A DNA stretch of 64,000 nt, from positions 1 to 64,000 of the forward strand of contig CAXUHB010000019.1 of assembly GCA_964250755.1 (NCBI GenBank), written 5' to 3'. Numbering within the stretch: the stretch's first letter is position 1; every line of letters starts with the position of its first letter. The position numbers and the translations under genes were made by a program. The notes under the pieces are model-generated. The model did no database searches. It was not told the DNA's origin and worked only from the letters and a program-made list of their open reading frames with translations. The DNA comes from DASWOJ01 sp964250755. GTDB lineage: Bacteria; Pseudomonadota; Alphaproteobacteria; Acetobacterales; Acetobacteraceae. Shown here piece by piece: positions 1 through 8,611 of the stretch.

Positions 1-767
1 AGGTCCTCGGCCTCCTCCTCGAACTCGACGCCGGTGTCGCGGATCAGGCGGAACATGCCCTTCGCGACCATCTCGAACCCGGGGAACAGGCGGCCCAGGA
101 ACAGGCTGACCAGATCCTCCAGCAGCACGAAGCGGATGGGGGACGCGGCGCCGGGGCGGGCGGGAAGGCGGATGAAGCGCTCGATCAGGGTGGGCAGGGG
201 AATCAAGGCGTTCATGCTGTGGCCGTCGCTGGGGCGGTGCAGCTTGAGGACCTTGACCAGGCCCATGTTGGGAATGAACGGAAAGGGATGCGCCGGGTCA
301 ATCGCCAGCGGCGTCAGAACGGGGAACACCCGCTCCATGAACCAGGCGTCTAGCCAGGCATGGTCCTCGGGCGGGAGCGCCGCCGTCTCGCACAGCTCGA
401 TCCCCGCCTCCTGCAACTGGCCGCGCAGCTCCAGCCAGACCTGCTGCTGCTTGGCGATCAGCGCCTGGGCGCGGGGCTGCACCTCACCCAGTTGCTGCGC
501 CGGCGTGCGCCCGTCGGCGCTGAGCTGGGTGACGCCGGCCTTGGCCTGGCCGATCAGCCCGGCGACGCGCACGCTGAAGAACTCGTCCAGGTTGGACGCG
601 CTGATGGACACGAAGCGCAGCCGCTCCAGCAGGGGGTGCCGCCGGTTCTCGGCTTCCTCAACGACGCGGTGGTTGAAATCCAGCCAGGACAGCTCGCGGT
701 TGATGAACCGGTCGGCGCTGTCGGGGGCGATGGCGGGGGTGGGGGCGGCAGGGCTGATCCGGTTCAT
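1..767 (-). CDS. ppk: Polyphosphate kinase, N-terminal part (cut by window edge)
   Basis: Makes and degrades inorganic polyphosphate from ATP. Only the first 255 codons are present; the gene runs off the left edge. The N-terminal domain is recognisable by FINRELSWLDFN near residue 21 and by NLDEFFSVRVAGL near residue 59, which are hallmark PPK1 segments, followed by the FPVLTPLAIDPAHPFPF stretch. The ATG at 765-767 is chosen because it leaves the usual short tail before the conserved block. It lies 74 bp downstream of hdaA on the same strand, an arrangement I recall from alphaproteobacteria. The catalytic histidines lie outside the window. Confidence 0.93.
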   Translation of the reverse strand, partial: MNRISPAAPTPAIAPDSADRFINRELSWLDFNHRVVEEAENRRHPLLERLRFVSISASNLDEFFSVRVAGLIGQAKAGVTQLSADGRTPAQQLGEVQPRAQALIAKQQQVWLELRGQLQEAGIELCETAALPPEDHAWLDAWFMERVFPVLTPLAIDPAHPFPFIPNMGLVKVLKLHRPSDGHSMNALIPLPTLIERFIRLPARPGAASPIRFVLLEDLVSLFLGRLFPGFEMVAKGMFRLIRDTGVEFEEEAED

Positions 768-841
768 GGCGGGCGTCCTTGGGTCCGGGGCGCGCGGCGC
801 CGGAAGGCCCGGGATGCGGCGGCGAGTGGTGCGGGGCACGT

Positions 842-1546
842 TTAGAACAGACCCGGGCCGGACGGCCAGGCATCTGGGGCATCGGTCCCGCAAGTGTCAT
901 GCATCAAATCCGCCAGCGCCGCCGCCGCCAGCCCCCGCGTGACCGGCGCCCCCGCCGCCAACGCCGCGCGGTCGAGCCGGGCCGCAGCCTCCCGCATGGC
1001 AGCCGGCGTGCGGGGCAGGCGGGCCAGCAGCCAGTCCTGCACCGCGTCCGCCACCACAAGCTGCCGATCGGACAGCAGCCGGGCCAGCAGGGTCTGCAGG
1101 AAGGCGTCGTCGGACGGACGCAGCTCCACGGCCACCGTGGCGCGCAGACGGCTGGCGAGGTCGGGCAGGCGGGTTGGCCAGCGGGCGGGCGGTGCCTGGG
1201 CGGCCAGCAGGACGGGATGCCCGGCCTCGGCGGCGGCATTCAGCAAGTGCAGCAGCGCATGCTCGTCCGTCGCCAGGTCGGCATCGTCCACCGCCACCGG
1301 GCCGCGCGGCCAATGCGGCGTGGCGGCCGGCAGCAAGGTGGCCCGGTGCTGCCCGGCCCAGACGTGCAGCAGATGGGTCTTGCCCGCCCCGGCCTCCCCC
1401 CACAGCACCAGCCGCCCCGCCGGCCAGCCCGCAGGCCGCGCCAGCCAAGCCAGCGCCGCCCCGGCGCCGGGTCCGGGCAGAAAGTCGGCAGCGGTGAAGC
1501 CGGGGGCGTGGACAAAGGGCAGCGCGAGCTGGCGGAGGGCGGTCAC
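842..1546 (-). CDS. hdaA: DnaA-like regulatory ATPase HdaA
   Basis: A short AAA+ protein that, with the DNA sliding clamp, is expected to promote hydrolysis of DnaA-bound ATP and so limit re-initiation. It has 234 residues: the clamp-binding hexapeptide QLALPF at 6-11, Walker A GEAGAGKT at 50-57, and a Walker B-like VAVDDAD at 84-90. It lacks the DnaA DNA-binding domain, as Hda proteins do. The reading frame is open to 1606, but that extension translates a dispersed repeat. The GTG at 1546, just before the QLALPF motif, is therefore preferred. It lies between the permease gene and ppk on the same strand. Confidence 0.85.
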   Translation of the reverse strand: MTALRQLALPFVHAPGFTAADFLPGPGAGAALAWLARPAGWPAGRLVLWGEAGAGKTHLLHVWAGQHRATLLPAATPHWPRGPVAVDDADLATDEHALLHLLNAAAEAGHPVLLAAQAPPARWPTRLPDLASRLRATVAVELRPSDDAFLQTLLARLLSDRQLVVADAVQDWLLARLPRTPAAMREAAARLDRAALAAGAPVTRGLAAAALADLMHDTCGTDAPDAWPSGPGLF

Positions 1547-1560
1547 AGAGAAAGCTGTCC

Positions 1561-1710
1561 TGCTCCCTCTCCCTCCGGGAGAGGATTGGGGTGAGGGAAG
1601 CCGCACGCACCAAACTTGGCCACGTCAGCGCCGGCGAGGGTCCATGACGGGCCAACTGTGGGTTTGCCGCCTCCCTCATCCCAACCCTCTCCCGGAGGAG
1701 GAGGGAGCAG
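1561..1710. repeat. Dispersed paired repeat, family A, copy 1
   Basis: Arms TGCTCCCTCTCCCTCCGGGA to GGGGTGAGGGAAG and the mirrored CTCCCTCATCCCAACCCTCT to GGAGGGAGCAG enclose about 65 bp. It fills the gap between the permease stop and hdaA, and its outer arm (GGAGAGGGAGCAGG on the minus strand) precedes the hdaA GTG. Confidence 0.85.
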
Positions 1711-1723
1711 CGCAGCGCCCACC

Positions 1724-2872
1724 CTACCCACCCGGCGGCGGGTCCAAGTACAGGGGGCTGGCCAGGTACCGCCGCAGCCAGAACCGCAGCAGCACCCCCA
1801 GCGCCGCCGCCACCGGCACCGCCATCAGCACCCCCAGGAACCCGAACGCCGCGCCGCCCGCAAACAGCGCGAAGATCACCCACACCGCATGAAGCTCCAC
1901 CCGGTCCCCTAGGAACCGCGGATAGATCACGTAGCCCTCCAGGATTTGCCCGGCGATGAACACGCCCGCTACCGTCGCCACCCCCGTCCAAGTCGGGAAC
2001 TGCGCCATCGCCAGCCCAATGCTGGCAACGCCCCCGGTGATGCTGCCGACGTAGGGAATGAAGGACAGCAGCCCCGCGCTCAGCCCCACGATCAATCCAA
2101 GGTCCAGCCCCGCCAAGGACAGCGCCACGGCATAGAACACCGCCAGCGCCACGCAGCACAGCGCCTGCCCGCGCAGCCAGGCCGACAGGATGCGGTCCAC
2201 CTCCCGCGCCTGCGCCCGCAGCACGCCCGCGTAGCGCCGGGGCAGCCAGCTATCCACCCGCGCCACCGCCCGCCGCCAGTCCCGCAGCAGGTAGAACGCC
2301 ACCACCGGCGTCACCACCACCAGGGACAGCACGTTGAACAGCGCGAACCCCCCGCCCACGATCCGGCTGAGCGCCCCCGCCACGAAGGCCAGCATCGCCC
2401 CGGCCTGGCCGCCCACCAGGTCCCGCAGCTTCTCGTCCACGAACTCGGACCCCAGCCGCTCCTGCAAGTGGCTGATGACCTCCCCGGCCCACAGCCGCAC
2501 GGAATACACGTAGGACGGCACCCGCCCGATCAGCAGGCCCACCTGGGCCAGCAGCAAGGGATACAGCAGCAGCGCGAACAGCAGGCACGCCGCCACCAGC
2601 GCCACCACCATCAGCACCGCCGCCAGCCCCCGCGGCATCCCGGCGCGGGTCAGCCGCGTGGTGGGCGGGTCCAGGAAGTAGGCGATCCCCGCCGCCACGA
2701 CGAAGGGCAGCATGATGGCCGCGAACAGGTGCAGCACCAGGTATGCCGCGACCAGCAGCCCCGTCAGCAGCCCCAGCCGCTGCATCCGCGTGGCGGTGCG
2801 CGCCGGCGCGGGCGGGATAATGGCAGGCGGCGCAGGCGGCGGCGTCTGGCGGGGCAGGTCGAGCGTCGTCAT
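1724..2872 (-). CDS. AI-2E family (PerM-like) permease
   Basis: An integral inner-membrane protein of 382 residues with about eight hydrophobic segments. It carries the family-typical block with SAGLLSFIPYVGSITGG and, near the C-terminus, a GYVIYPRFLGDRVELH-like stretch. Substrates of this family are poorly defined; Na+/H+ antiport and autoinducer export have been proposed for relatives. The ATG at 2870-2872 overlaps the stop of the upstream phosphatidyltransferase gene by 4 bp, so the two are probably translationally coupled. The reading frame continues upstream in a shadow of that gene, which was excluded. Confidence 0.88.
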   Translation of the reverse strand: MTTLDLPRQTPPPAPPAIIPPAPARTATRMQRLGLLTGLLVAAYLVLHLFAAIMLPFVVAAGIAYFLDPPTTRLTRAGMPRGLAAVLMVVALVAACLLFALLLYPLLLAQVGLLIGRVPSYVYSVRLWAGEVISHLQERLGSEFVDEKLRDLVGGQAGAMLAFVAGALSRIVGGGFALFNVLSLVVVTPVVAFYLLRDWRRAVARVDSWLPRRYAGVLRAQAREVDRILSAWLRGQALCCVALAVFYAVALSLAGLDLGLIVGLSAGLLSFIPYVGSITGGVASIGLAMAQFPTWTGVATVAGVFIAGQILEGYVIYPRFLGDRVELHAVWVIFALFAGGAAFGFLGVLMAVPVAAALGVLLRFWLRRYLASPLYLDPPPGG

Positions 2873-3438
2873 CGTGGCCCCTTCATTCCTCCATCCTGCC
2901 CGGCATCCTGACCCGGAGGCGTCCGCGACGCCCGCCACACGTAAACCACGCCCGACGCCGCCGTCAGCGCCGCGGACAGCCACAGCAGCACCATCCGCAG
3001 CCCCTGCGCGAGCACGCCCAGGGATTCGAGCGCCAGTATCACGCACACAAGCAGGATTTGCACCGCCGTGTTCAGCTTGCCCAGCAGCAGCGGCCGCATC
3101 CGGATCGGCCAGCGCCGCCACCACATCAAGGCGATCCCGCCCAGGATCACCAGGTCCCGCCAGACCACCAGCAGGGCCATCCAGGCCGGCATCAGCCCCG
3201 TCACGGCAAGGGCCACGAACATGCCGACCAGCAGCGCCTTGTCGGCGGCAGGGTCCATCCAGGCGCCCAGCACGGTGCCGCCGCGCCGTCGGGCCAGCCA
3301 GCCGTCCAGCGCGTCCGACGCGCCGGCCAGCGCGAACACCCCCAGCGCCCAGGCCATCCGCCCCTGCAGCACCAGCCCGACCGCCACCGGCACGGCGCAC
3401 AGCCGGCCGAATGTGATGGCGTTGGGCAGGTTCAGCAC
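2869..3438 (-). CDS. CDP-alcohol phosphatidyltransferase family protein
   Basis: A membrane enzyme of the family that transfers a phosphatidyl group from CDP-diacylglycerol to an alcohol (PgsA/cardiolipin-synthase-like). It has 189 residues with several membrane segments. The signature D-G-x2-A-R-x8-G-x3-D-x3-D is visible as DALDGWLARRR followed by GAWMDPAADK near residues 37-62. The GTG at 3436-3438 is chosen because the conserved LNLPNAITFGRL start of the family follows directly; a TTG 18 bp upstream is possible. It is divergent from purM. The alcohol acceptor (glycerol phosphate or other) cannot be told from sequence. Confidence 0.85.
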   Translation of the reverse strand: MLNLPNAITFGRLCAVPVAVGLVLQGRMAWALGVFALAGASDALDGWLARRRGGTVLGAWMDPAADKALLVGMFVALAVTGLMPAWMALLVVWRDLVILGGIALMWWRRWPIRMRPLLLGKLNTAVQILLVCVILALESLGVLAQGLRMVLLWLSAALTAASGVVYVWRASRTPPGQDAGQDGGMKGPR

Positions 3439-3597
3439 CTCCCCGCCCCACGCCAACGTCCGTGCGGGGCGCCGCGGCGTTGCCGCAAGGGGGCCGCTGT
3501 GGTTGTGTCCGCCAACTTGTTCCGGACCCTGCATGGCCCGGACCCTACCGCATCCGCGCCGGCAACGCATCCGGCAGCCTGACCGACGAGGATACGC

Positions 3598-4659
3598 ATG
3601 ACCAACCCGCCCAACGGCGCGACCTACCGCCAGGCTGGCGTGGACATCGAGGCCGGGGACGCCCTCGTGGACCGCATCAAGCCGCTGGCCCGCGCCACCA
3701 GCCGCCCCGGCGTGATGGGCGGCCTGGGCGGCTTCGGCGCCTTGTTCGACCTCAAGGCCGCCGGCTTCACCGACCCCGTGCTGGTCAGCAGCACCGACGG
3801 CGTCGGCACCAAGCTGCGGCTGGCCATCGAGACCGGGCGGCACGGCACCGTCGGCGTGGACCTCGTCGCCATGTGCGTCAACGACTTGGTGGTCCAGGGG
3901 GCGGAGCCGCTGTTCTTCCTGGACTACTTCGCCACCGGCGGCCTGGACGTGGACCAGGCCGCCGCAGTGGTCGCCGGCATCGCCGAGGGCTGCCGCCAGG
4001 CCGGCTGCGCCCTGGTCGGCGGCGAGACCGCGGAGATGCCGGGCATGTATGCCCCCGGCGACTACGACCTGGCCGGCTTCAGCGTCGGCGCGGCAGAGCG
4101 GGGCGCGCTGCTGCCTGCCGGCGTCCAGCCCGGGGACGCGCTGATCGGCCTGCCCAGCAGCGGCGTCCACAGCAACGGCTTCTCCCTCGTGCGCCGCATC
4201 GTGGCGCTGTCCGGCGCCGCGCTGGACGCCCCCGCCCCCTTCGCACCAGACATGACGCTGGCGGAGGCCCTGATGACGCCAACCCGCATCTACGTCGCGC
4301 CGCTCCTGGCCCTGCACCGCGCCGGGCTGCTGCGGGCGGCGGCGCACATCACCGGCGGCGGCCTGCCCGGCAACGTGCCCCGCATGCTGCCCGGCGGCTG
4401 CCATGCCGAGCTGGACGCCCGCGCCTGGTCCGCCCCCCCGGTGTTCGCCTGGCTGGCCCGGACCGGCGGGGTGGATGCCGGGGAGATGCTGCGCGTGTTC
4501 AACTGCGGCCTCGGCATGGTCCTCGCCGTGTCCGACCCCGATGCGGCGCTGGCCCTGTTGGCAGCGCACGGAGAGGCCGCGCACCTGGTCGGCCGCGTCG
4601 TAGCCGGAGAGGGCGAGCCGGAAGCCCGCGTCTCAGTCCCAGAGGGCTGGCTGGAATGA
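3598..4659 (+). CDS. purM: Phosphoribosylformylglycinamidine cyclo-ligase
   Basis: Converts formylglycinamidine ribonucleotide to aminoimidazole ribonucleotide with ATP, the fifth step of purine synthesis. It has 353 residues, normal for PurM. Diagnostic segments are YRQAGVDIEAG at the N-terminus, LVSSTDGVGTKLRLA, VGVDLVAMCVNDL, and GGETAEMPGMY near residue 142. An ATG start follows a divergent gap shared with the phosphatidyltransferase gene. purN follows downstream after a dispersed inverted repeat. Confidence 0.97.
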   Translation: MTNPPNGATYRQAGVDIEAGDALVDRIKPLARATSRPGVMGGLGGFGALFDLKAAGFTDPVLVSSTDGVGTKLRLAIETGRHGTVGVDLVAMCVNDLVVQGAEPLFFLDYFATGGLDVDQAAAVVAGIAEGCRQAGCALVGGETAEMPGMYAPGDYDLAGFSVGAAERGALLPAGVQPGDALIGLPSSGVHSNGFSLVRRIVALSGAALDAPAPFAPDMTLAEALMTPTRIYVAPLLALHRAGLLRAAAHITGGGLPGNVPRMLPGGCHAELDARAWSAPPVFAWLARTGGVDAGEMLRVFNCGLGMVLAVSDPDAALALLAAHGEAAHLVGRVVAGEGEPEARVSVPEGWLE

Positions 4660-4691
4660 CCCTGCGCATCCGCCTCCCCTGCCAAGCACCT

Positions 4692-4787
4692 TCATTGCGA
4701 GCCGCCCTTGCGGCGTGGCAATCGAGGGGCCGCAAGCGCAGTCCCCTAAGCCCCTGGATCGCCGCGCCGCTGCGCTCCTCGCAATGA
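4692..4787. repeat. Dispersed inverted repeat, family B, copy 1
   Basis: A palindromic element of about 96 bp with TCATTGCGAG at one end and CTCGCAATGA at the other, and inner arms of the form GGCAATCGAGGGGCC and CCCCTGGATCGCCGC. It fills the purM-purN gap. Further copies lie at 24124-24226 and 25232-25333, with a half copy at 32605-32639. The ATG at 4784 sits inside its terminal arm and is unlikely to be the purN start. Confidence 0.8.
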
Positions 4788-4801
4788 CAGGTGTGGAAGG
4801 C

Positions 4802-5425
4802 ATGGCGCCGCCCGTCCGCGTCGCCATCCTCATCAGCGGACGCGGCAGCAACATGCTGTCCCTGCTCGACGCCGCCGCCCCCGGCTACCCAGCAAACGTC
4901 GTCCTGGTCCTGTCCAACCGCCCGGACGCCCCTGGCCTGGACGCCGCCCGCGCCCGCGGGATCGAAGCCGTGTGCGTGGATCACCGCCCTCATGGCCGCG
5001 ACCGCACCGCGCACGAGGCCGCAATCCAAGCCGAGCTGCAGGCACGCAACGTGCAGCTGGTCTGCCTAGCCGGTTACATGCGCCTGCTGACGCCGTTCCT
5101 GGTGGGGGCCTGGGCCGGGCGCATGCTGAACATCCACCCCAGCCTGCTCCCGGCCTTCCCCGGCCTCGACACCCATGCCCGCGCCCTCGCTGCTGGCTGC
5201 AAGCTGCATGGCTGCACCGTCCACCTCGTGACGGAGGTCATGGACGAAGGCCCCATTCTCGCCCAAGCCGCGGTCCCCGTCCTGCCCGGCGACGACGCCG
5301 ACGCGCTCGCCGCCCGCGTGCTGCGGCAGGAGCACCTGCTCTACCCCCGCGCCCTGCGCCTGTTCGCGGAGGGGGCGCCAGGCCAGGCCGACCCCGGCGC
5401 CAGCCTGTCCAACCCCGGACCCTGA
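4802..5425 (+). CDS. purN: Phosphoribosylglycinamide formyltransferase
   Basis: Transfers a formyl group from 10-formyl-tetrahydrofolate to glycinamide ribonucleotide in purine synthesis. It has 207 residues. VAILISGRGSNM at the N-terminus binds the substrate phosphate. The catalytic Asn-His pair is in the NIHPSLLPAFPG block, and the catalytic Asp lies further on in VTEVMDEGPIL. The ATG at 4802 has GGAAGG directly upstream and avoids the repeat-embedded ATG at 4784. It is likely co-transcribed with purM. The C-terminus is slightly extended and proline-rich. Confidence 0.95.
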   Translation: MAPPVRVAILISGRGSNMLSLLDAAAPGYPANVVLVLSNRPDAPGLDAARARGIEAVCVDHRPHGRDRTAHEAAIQAELQARNVQLVCLAGYMRLLTPFLVGAWAGRMLNIHPSLLPAFPGLDTHARALAAGCKLHGCTVHLVTEVMDEGPILAQAAVPVLPGDDADALAARVLRQEHLLYPRALRLFAEGAPGQADPGASLSNPGP

Positions 5426-5500
5426 CCCTTCGCGTCCCAGCCCGCACTTGCCCACTCCCAAGCTCGGGACGTAGAACCGGACGGCATCACGAGGCGCATC

Positions 5501-5758
5501 ATGGCAACCACGGACACCACCGGCCCCACCGCCGGCAACGCCAGCACGGACACCCACCCGCACCCACGCCAGAACTTCGGCGCCGATGCCGCCCCGGCCG
5601 CCCCGGCCGCCGCGCACGCCGAGGTCACGGACACCGGCATAGACGCCGCCTTCGTCGCCGACCGGCAGACCTTCTGGTCGCGGTTCATGCAGTTCACCAC
5701 GGGCGCCGTGGTCGCCATCGTCCTGTTGCTGATCGGGATGGCAGTGTTCCTGCTGTAG
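5501..5758 (+). CDS. aa3-type cytochrome c oxidase subunit IV
   Basis: A small 85-residue protein with a disordered, Ala/Thr/His-rich N-terminal half and one C-terminal membrane helix (roughly residues 64-85) preceded by RQTFWSRFMQFTTGAVV. This layout matches the bacterial aa3 oxidase subunit IV family, which packs against the core oxidase in the inner membrane. No other oxidase genes are nearby. The assignment rests on the family-like RxTWxxF-type motif before the helix. Confidence 0.75.
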   Translation: MATTDTTGPTAGNASTDTHPHPRQNFGADAAPAAPAAAHAEVTDTGIDAAFVADRQTFWSRFMQFTTGAVVAIVLLLIGMAVFLL

Positions 5759-6186
5759 GACGGGGCCGCTCGCAGCCCCGCTCGCACAGGCGGCGATGAG
5801 CTGAGGAGGCCTGGCCGCGGCGCGGCTCACCAGGGGGGGTGGCGGCCGATGTTGCTGTCGTGGCCCGTCAGGGCTGCAGGCCCCTCAGCCCAGCCCTCAA
5901 GGTGCCAACCATCCTTCCCCTCGCCCCTTGCGTGGCCGCATCGTCATCGCGCGCAGCGCCACGGCGTGGGGGCCTGCGAGGGCCGTGCCAGCGGCTCCCC
6001 TACACCATGGCGCGAGTATGCCTGGCGATGACGGGCCGCCCGTCAAACAGCCGGAACACAAAACTGTTAATCCTACATGACTGTGAATGTCCTTGATCTA
6101 GTGATCCGGGGCAGAAGCTTAGCTTCATGTGGAGGTACCGCCTGCGCCGGCCCGCATTGGGCCGGGAGGCAGGGACATGAAGGAGC
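5759..6186. other. Non-coding gap with a degenerate inverted repeat
   Basis: This stretch of about 430 bp holds no convincing gene. Between roughly 5949 and 6034 there are weakly inverted arms resembling family B (TCATCGCGCG near the left and GGCGATGACG at the right). The last 120 bp are less GC-rich (AAACTGTTAATCCTACATGA) and probably hold the promoter of the downstream exported protein gene. I could not define -35/-10 boxes with confidence. Confidence 0.4.
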
Positions 6187-6888
6187 ATGAGCATGTCAAA
6201 ACGACTCAACCTGACCTTGGGGGCGGCGCTGCTGGCGGCACCGCTGGCGGCACAGGCCGCGCCGATCACCTATCAGGCGGCGCTGGACGCGACGAACAGT
6301 TCCGGCGTCACGGGCGCCATCACCTTCACCGTGGACGGCACCACGCTGACGGCGAGCCTGGTGGCCACCGGCCTGGCCGATGGCGTGCATTTCCTGCACA
6401 TCCATGGCAAAGACTTCGCCCCGGGCGTCCCGGTCAACACCTTTCCGCCACCGCCGCCCGTGCCGCCGAACGGCGACGCGAATGGAGATGGGGTGGTCAA
6501 CACGCCGGAGGCCAAGGCGGGCGTCGGCGACGTGATCCTGTCTCTGGCGCCGCACGCGCCGGGCACGAAGGCGGAGCTGACCGGCGTCAGCTCCACGGGC
6601 GGCACCCTGACCTTCAGCGCCAGCTACGACCTGACGCAGAACATCTACGAACCCGGCTTCACCAGCGCGGACCTGCTGCCGCTGGACTTCCGGGTGTTCG
6701 ACATGCACGGCGGCATCGTGCCCCTGACGGCGAGGCCGGCTGACGGCATCACCGGGGCGCCCGGCACCTTCGACGTGAACCTGCCGATCGCGGCGGGCAA
6801 GATACTCGCGGTGCCGGAGCCTGCGGCGCTGGCCGTGCTGGGCGTGGGCCTGCTGGGGCTGGCCGCAGTGCGGCGCCGCGCCGCGTAG
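6187..6888 (+). CDS. Exported PEP-CTERM protein, CHRD-like
   Basis: A 233-residue exported protein of unknown function. It has an N-terminal signal peptide (cleavage near AAQAAP). A beta-rich middle includes VHFLHIHG, reminiscent of CHRD domains. An EF-hand-like loop, DANGDGVVNTPE, lies near residue 97. The C-terminus is a canonical PEP-CTERM sorting tail: VPEP, a hydrophobic helix, then RRRAA. Such tails are processed by an exosortase, normally for surface or exopolysaccharide-linked proteins; no exosortase gene is in view. AGGAG precedes the start; the ATG at 6193 is an alternative. Confidence 0.75.
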   Translation: MSMSKRLNLTLGAALLAAPLAAQAAPITYQAALDATNSSGVTGAITFTVDGTTLTASLVATGLADGVHFLHIHGKDFAPGVPVNTFPPPPPVPPNGDANGDGVVNTPEAKAGVGDVILSLAPHAPGTKAELTGVSSTGGTLTFSASYDLTQNIYEPGFTSADLLPLDFRVFDMHGGIVPLTARPADGITGAPGTFDVNLPIAAGKILAVPEPAALAVLGVGLLGLAAVRRRAA

Positions 6889-6899
6889 CTGGCTGGACG

Positions 6900-6927
6900 G
6901 GGGCGGCCCGGGCAGCCGGGCCGCCCC
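6900..6927. terminator. Bidirectional hairpin between PEP-CTERM gene and nrtD
   Basis: A perfect 12-bp stem (GGGGCGGCCCGG paired with its complement) closes a GCAG tetraloop. It lies between two convergent genes and touches the nrtD stop codon. No T-run follows on either strand, so termination is inferred from position and stem strength only. Confidence 0.6.
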
Positions 6928-7718
6928 TACGCCGCTTCCGCCGGGTTGCGGTGGCGGGCATATAGGAACTGCAGCACCTCCGCCCGCGCCGCGATGAACA
7001 CCGGGTCCTGCGCCAAGGCCAGCCGGCCCCGCGGACGGGCCAGCTTCACGTCCAGCACCTGGCTGATCATCGCCTCCGGCCCGTTGGTCATCATCACGAT
7101 GCGGTCGGACAGCAGCACCGCCTCGTCCACGTCGTGGGTGATCATCAGCACCGTCGTGCCCAGGCGGGCGTGGATCGCCATGACCTGATCCTGCAGGTGC
7201 GCCCGCGTGAGCGCATCCAGCGCGCCGAACGGCTCGTCCAGCAGCAGCACCTTGGGCTGCATCGCAAGCGCCCGGGCGATGCCGATGCGCTGCTTCATGC
7301 CGCCGCTGATCTCGCCGGGGCGCTTGTCGGCGGCGGGGATCATCTGGACCAGCGCCAAGTTCTCGTCCACCCAGGCCGCACGCTCCGCCCGGGTCTTGGT
7401 GCGTCCGAACACCTGGTCCACCGCCAGCCGCACGTTCTCCCGGCAGGTCAGCCAGGGCAGCAGCGAGTGGTTCTGGAACACCACGGCGCGGTCGGGGCCG
7501 GGTTCGTTCACCTCCTGCCCATCCAGGATCACCCCGCCCGCCGTCGCCCGCAGCAGCCCGGCGACGATGTTCAGCAAGGTGCTCTTGCCGCAGCCGGAGT
7601 GCCCGATGATGGACACGTATTCGCCCTGCTGCACGGACAGCCGCACGTCGCGCAGCACCGGGGGCGTGCCCGGCTTGAAGCGCATGGACACGTCGGAGAA
7701 CTCCAGGAACGCCGCCAT
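6927..7718 (-). CDS. nrtD: Nitrate ABC transporter ATP-binding protein
   Basis: ATPase of a nitrate/nitrite-type importer, working at the cytoplasmic face with NrtB. It has 263 residues: Walker A GHSGCGKST at 39-47, signature ISGGMKQR near 137, Walker B VLLLDEPFGALD near 157, and the switch histidine in MITHDVDEA. Close relatives include SsuB/TauB. The nitrate assignment comes from the neighbouring nrtA, nrtB and nirB-nirD. There is no NrtC-type ATPase fused to a binding domain, so this single ATPase probably forms a homodimer. It lies 4 bp downstream of nrtB. Confidence 0.88.
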   Translation of the reverse strand: MAAFLEFSDVSMRFKPGTPPVLRDVRLSVQQGEYVSIIGHSGCGKSTLLNIVAGLLRATAGGVILDGQEVNEPGPDRAVVFQNHSLLPWLTCRENVRLAVDQVFGRTKTRAERAAWVDENLALVQMIPAADKRPGEISGGMKQRIGIARALAMQPKVLLLDEPFGALDALTRAHLQDQVMAIHARLGTTVLMITHDVDEAVLLSDRIVMMTNGPEAMISQVLDVKLARPRGRLALAQDPVFIAARAEVLQFLYARHRNPAEAA

Positions 7719-7722
7719 CGTC

Positions 7723-8607
7723 CTACGCCCCCGCCGTGCCGCGCGTGACCAGCCGGCCCGCGATGGCGATGACCCGGTCCAGCACGAAGCCGACCAGCCC
7801 CACGTAGATCAGCGCCACGATGATGTCGCTGATGTTGCTGCTGTTCCAGGCATCCCAAATGAAAAACCCGATGCCGACGCCGCCGATCAGCATTTCCGCC
7901 GCCACGATGGCAAGCCAGGACAGCCCCACCCCGATCCGCAGGCCCGTGAAGATGTAGGGCGCGGCAGACGGCAGGATGATCTTGGTGAAGAAGGGAACGC
8001 CCCTAAGCCGGATGACGCGCGCCACATTTCGATAATCCTGCGGCACGTTGCGGACGCCGACCGCAGTATTGATGATGACCGGCCAGATCGCCGTGATGAA
8101 GATGACGAAGATCGCCGAGGGCTGCGCGTCCCGGAACGCCGCCAGCGACAGCGGCAGCCACGCCAGCGGCGGCACCGTGCGCAGCACCTGGAAGATCGGG
8201 TCCAGCCCACGCATCGCCAGCGCGCTGGTGCCCACCAGCATTCCTAGCGCCACGCCTGCGATGGCGGACAGCGTGAAGCCCACGGCGACGCGCTTCAGGC
8301 TGGCCAGCAGGTGCCAGAACAGCCCCTTGTCCAGCCCGCCGCGGTCGTAGAACGGGTGCAGGATCAGCTCGTTGCTGGTGGTCCAGACCTTGGACGGCGG
8401 TGGCAGGCTGCTGCCGGGCAGGCGCGCGGCCAGCTCCCACACGCCGCCGATCAGCACCAGCATCACCAGCAGCGGCAGCACCACGGACGCCGCATGGCGC
8501 AGGCGCACCCCCATGATGCCCGGCTCCGCCAAGGCGGCGCGCACCGGTGCAGCAGGGGCGGGCAGGGCAGGGGTGGCGGGTTCAGCCGGGCCGACGGTGG
8601 CGCTCAT
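7723..8607 (-). CDS. nrtB: Nitrate ABC transporter permease
   Basis: Inner-membrane permease of 294 residues with about six membrane segments and the conserved BPD_transp_1 fold. An internal EAA-like segment around AFRDAQPSAIF and a long block ending GGVGIGFFIWDAWNSS match NrtB-type proteins. The N-terminal 35 residues are Ala/Pro-rich and cytoplasmic. It lies 4 bp downstream of nrtA and 4 bp upstream of nrtD, so the three are clearly one operon. Confidence 0.88.
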   Translation of the reverse strand: MSATVGPAEPATPALPAPAAPVRAALAEPGIMGVRLRHAASVVLPLLVMLVLIGGVWELAARLPGSSLPPPSKVWTTSNELILHPFYDRGGLDKGLFWHLLASLKRVAVGFTLSAIAGVALGMLVGTSALAMRGLDPIFQVLRTVPPLAWLPLSLAAFRDAQPSAIFVIFITAIWPVIINTAVGVRNVPQDYRNVARVIRLRGVPFFTKIILPSAAPYIFTGLRIGVGLSWLAIVAAEMLIGGVGIGFFIWDAWNSSNISDIIVALIYVGLVGFVLDRVIAIAGRLVTRGTAGA

Positions 8608-8611
8608 GGCG

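Noticed and set aside
897..2159. Long minus-strand open frames over hdaA and the permease gene
   Set aside because: Shadow frames caused by very high GC. They show Ala/Gly/Arg-rich low-complexity translation and overlap well-supported genes.
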